Origin: Duganella phyllosphaerae
Lineage (GTDB): Bacteria; Pseudomonadota; Gammaproteobacteria; Burkholderiales; Burkholderiaceae_D
Reading direction: 5' to 3'
Assembly: GCF_001758785.1 (NCBI RefSeq)
Contig: NZ_LROM01000002.1
Span: 1-64,000, forward strand
DNA: 64,000 nt
The translations under genes and the position numbers were made by a program. Positions 62,859-64,000 of the stretch are shown one piece after another. Position 1 is the first letter of the stretch; every line of letters starts with the position of its first letter. Under the pieces are notes generated by a model. That model was not told the DNA's origin and did not search any database. It saw only the letters and a program-made list of their open reading frames with translations.

Positions 62859-64000
62859 TCAGGCCGCTATCAAATCGGGGCCGGAGAGCATCAGGGCCAG
62901 CCGCTCCGGCGGCAGCGGACGGCTGATCAGGTAACCCTGCAATTCGTCGCAGCCGTTCTCGGACAGGAAGCTGCGCTGCTGCTCGGTCTCCACCCCTTCG
63001 GCGATCACGCGCAGCTTGAGCCGGTGCGCCAGGCCGATGATCGAGCTGGCAATGGCTTCGTCGCCGTCGCTGCGGCCCAGGTCGCGCACGAACGATTTGT
63101 CGATCTTGAGGGTGCTGATCGGGAACGACTTCAACGCCGACAGGCTGGAATAGCCGGTGCCGAAATCGTCGATCGACAGCGATACGCCCATCGCCCGCAA
63201 CTGCCCCATCTTGTCCAACGCCTGCGCCAGGTCGCGCATGATCAGCCCCTCGGTCACTTCCAGCTCCAGCCAGCGCGGATCCATGCCGCTGTCGGCCAGT
63301 GCGCGCGCCACGCGGTCCACCAGGCCCTGCTCCTCGAACTGGCGCGGCGAGACGTTGACCGAGATGCACAGCGGCGCCAGACCCGCATCCTGCCACGCCC
63401 GGTTCTGGAAACAGGCGGTACGCAACACCCATTCGCCCAGCGCCACGATCATCCCGCTTTCCTCGGCCAGCGGGATGAAGCGGTCCGGCCCGATCACGCC
63501 GCGCGCCGGGTCGTGCCAGCGGATCAGCGCCTCGCAGCCGAAGATGCGGCCCGTACGCATTTCCACCTTGGGCTGGTACACCAGGTGGAACTGCTGCCGC
63601 TCGAAAGCGATGCGCAGGCCTTCCATCAGGTGCAGCTTCTCCTCGATGTTCACGTTCATCTCGCGCGTGTAGAACTGGTAGTTGTTCTTGCCCAGCTCCT
63701 TGGCGCGGTACATGGCGGCGTCGGCGTGCATGAGCAGCGTTTCGGCATCGCTGCCGTCCTGCGGATAAACCGCCACGCCGATGCTGCAACTGACCTGCAC
63801 CTTCTGCCCCGCCACGCACATCGATTGCAGCACCGCGTGGCGCACCCGCTCGATCACGGCGGTCGCCTGCGCTGGCGCCCCGTCGCCCACGGCGTCGAGC
63901 ATCAGCACGAATTCGTCGCCACCGAAGCGGCCCACGGCGTCGCTGGTGCGCACGCAGCCGGCCATGCGCTCGGCGACGATCTTGAGCAGCTCGTCGCCAG
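62859..64000 (-). CDS. GGDEF-EAL protein, N terminus beyond window
   Basis: The frame is open to the window edge (GDELLKIVAER precedes the visible GGDEF motif). The GGDEF half shows VGRFGGDEFVLML with an RxxD inhibitory site (RTSD) five residues before it, and YRAKELGKNNYQFYT at its end. The EAL half is complete: FGCEALIRWHDP, NVSPRQF, LELEVTEGLI, DDFGTGYSSLSALKSF, LKIDKSFV, AEGVETEQQ and LQGYLISRPL. Both the cyclase and phosphodiesterase signatures for c-di-GMP are intact. Any sensory domain must lie upstream, outside the window. Confidence 0.94.
   Translation of the reverse strand, partial: GDELLKIVAERMAGCVRTSDAVGRFGGDEFVLMLDAVGDGAPAQATAVIERVRHAVLQSMCVAGQKVQVSCSIGVAVYPQDGSDAETLLMHADAAMYRAKELGKNNYQFYTREMNVNIEEKLHLMEGLRIAFERQQFHLVYQPKVEMRTGRIFGCEALIRWHDPARGVIGPDRFIPLAEESGMIVALGEWVLRTACFQNRAWQDAGLAPLCISVNVSPRQFEEQGLVDRVARALADSGMDPRWLELEVTEGLIMRDLAQALDKMGQLRAMGVSLSIDDFGTGYSSLSALKSFPISTLKIDKSFVRDLGRSDGDEAIASSIIGLAHRLKLRVIAEGVETEQQRSFLSENGCDELQGYLISRPLPPERLALMLSGPDLIAA

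Overview
The window reads like a chromosomal segment of a high-GC betaproteobacterium of the family Oxalobacteraceae, most likely in the Massilia/Duganella/Janthinobacterium group. This is inferred from GC-rich codon use, many hybrid two-component proteins, an EmrAB-type pump with a NodT-family channel, an Lrp-DadA pair, a Wzx/Wzy-type exopolysaccharide locus, and GGGGTCAG-type and GCTGCGCCTTGC-type intergenic repeats. No phage, insertion sequence, CRISPR array or replication origin was seen.

Layout. 1-8.4 kb: the 5' part of a tRNA-Arg with its promoter, then a signalling island: a PAS-receiver protein, two hybrid histidine kinases, a NarL-type kinase, and a Rec-GGDEF diguanylate cyclase broken by a frameshift. 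A candidate small RNA with anti-Shine-Dalgarno motifs lies near 0.63 kb. 8.4-14.4 kb: type II NADH dehydrogenase, and a marR-MFS-OMF-HlyD efflux operon. 14.4-22.7 kb: a repeat element, an orphan membrane-hairpin protein, divergent lrp/dadA, an HDOD protein with a CorA-type transporter, a small membrane protein, and an MFS transporter coupled to a cysteine-rich (SufR-like) regulator.

22.9-44.1 kb: a polysaccharide locus. The rightward genes make sugar nucleotides (WbpM-type dehydratase; WbpB, WbpD and WbpE types; a second DegT aminotransferase). They also include a flippase, a polymerase, two glycosyltransferases, a tandem pair of GNAT-like proteins, a NodB-like deacetylase and a fused phosphoglycosyl transferase/acyltransferase. 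Convergent leftward genes encode a duplicated beta-helix lipoprotein, a Wzc-like protein whose kinase motifs are degenerate, and a Wza-like export lipoprotein. A Wzx/Wzy-dependent exopolysaccharide is implied: sugars are built in the cytosol, assembly starts with the phosphoglycosyl transferase, units are flipped and polymerised, and the product is exported through the Wza-type channel.

44.1-50.4 kb: a 54-residue secreted or membrane peptide, a DUF4142 protein, a 1381-residue CheB-CheR-PAS-kinase-receiver protein and a stand-alone CheB. 50.4-64 kb: redox metabolism. It holds a LysR regulator divergent from an aldehyde dehydrogenase, a molybdenum hydroxylase (IorA/IorB) with a tri-haem cytochrome c, remnants of a LysR and an EAL gene, a cyanide-insensitive type bd oxidase with a DUF2474 peptide, a quinone oxidoreductase, a glutathione transferase, and the start-truncated end of a GGDEF-EAL protein. 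Several promoters in this last part share a TTGTG...TTATCA-type site, so they may form one LysR regulon.
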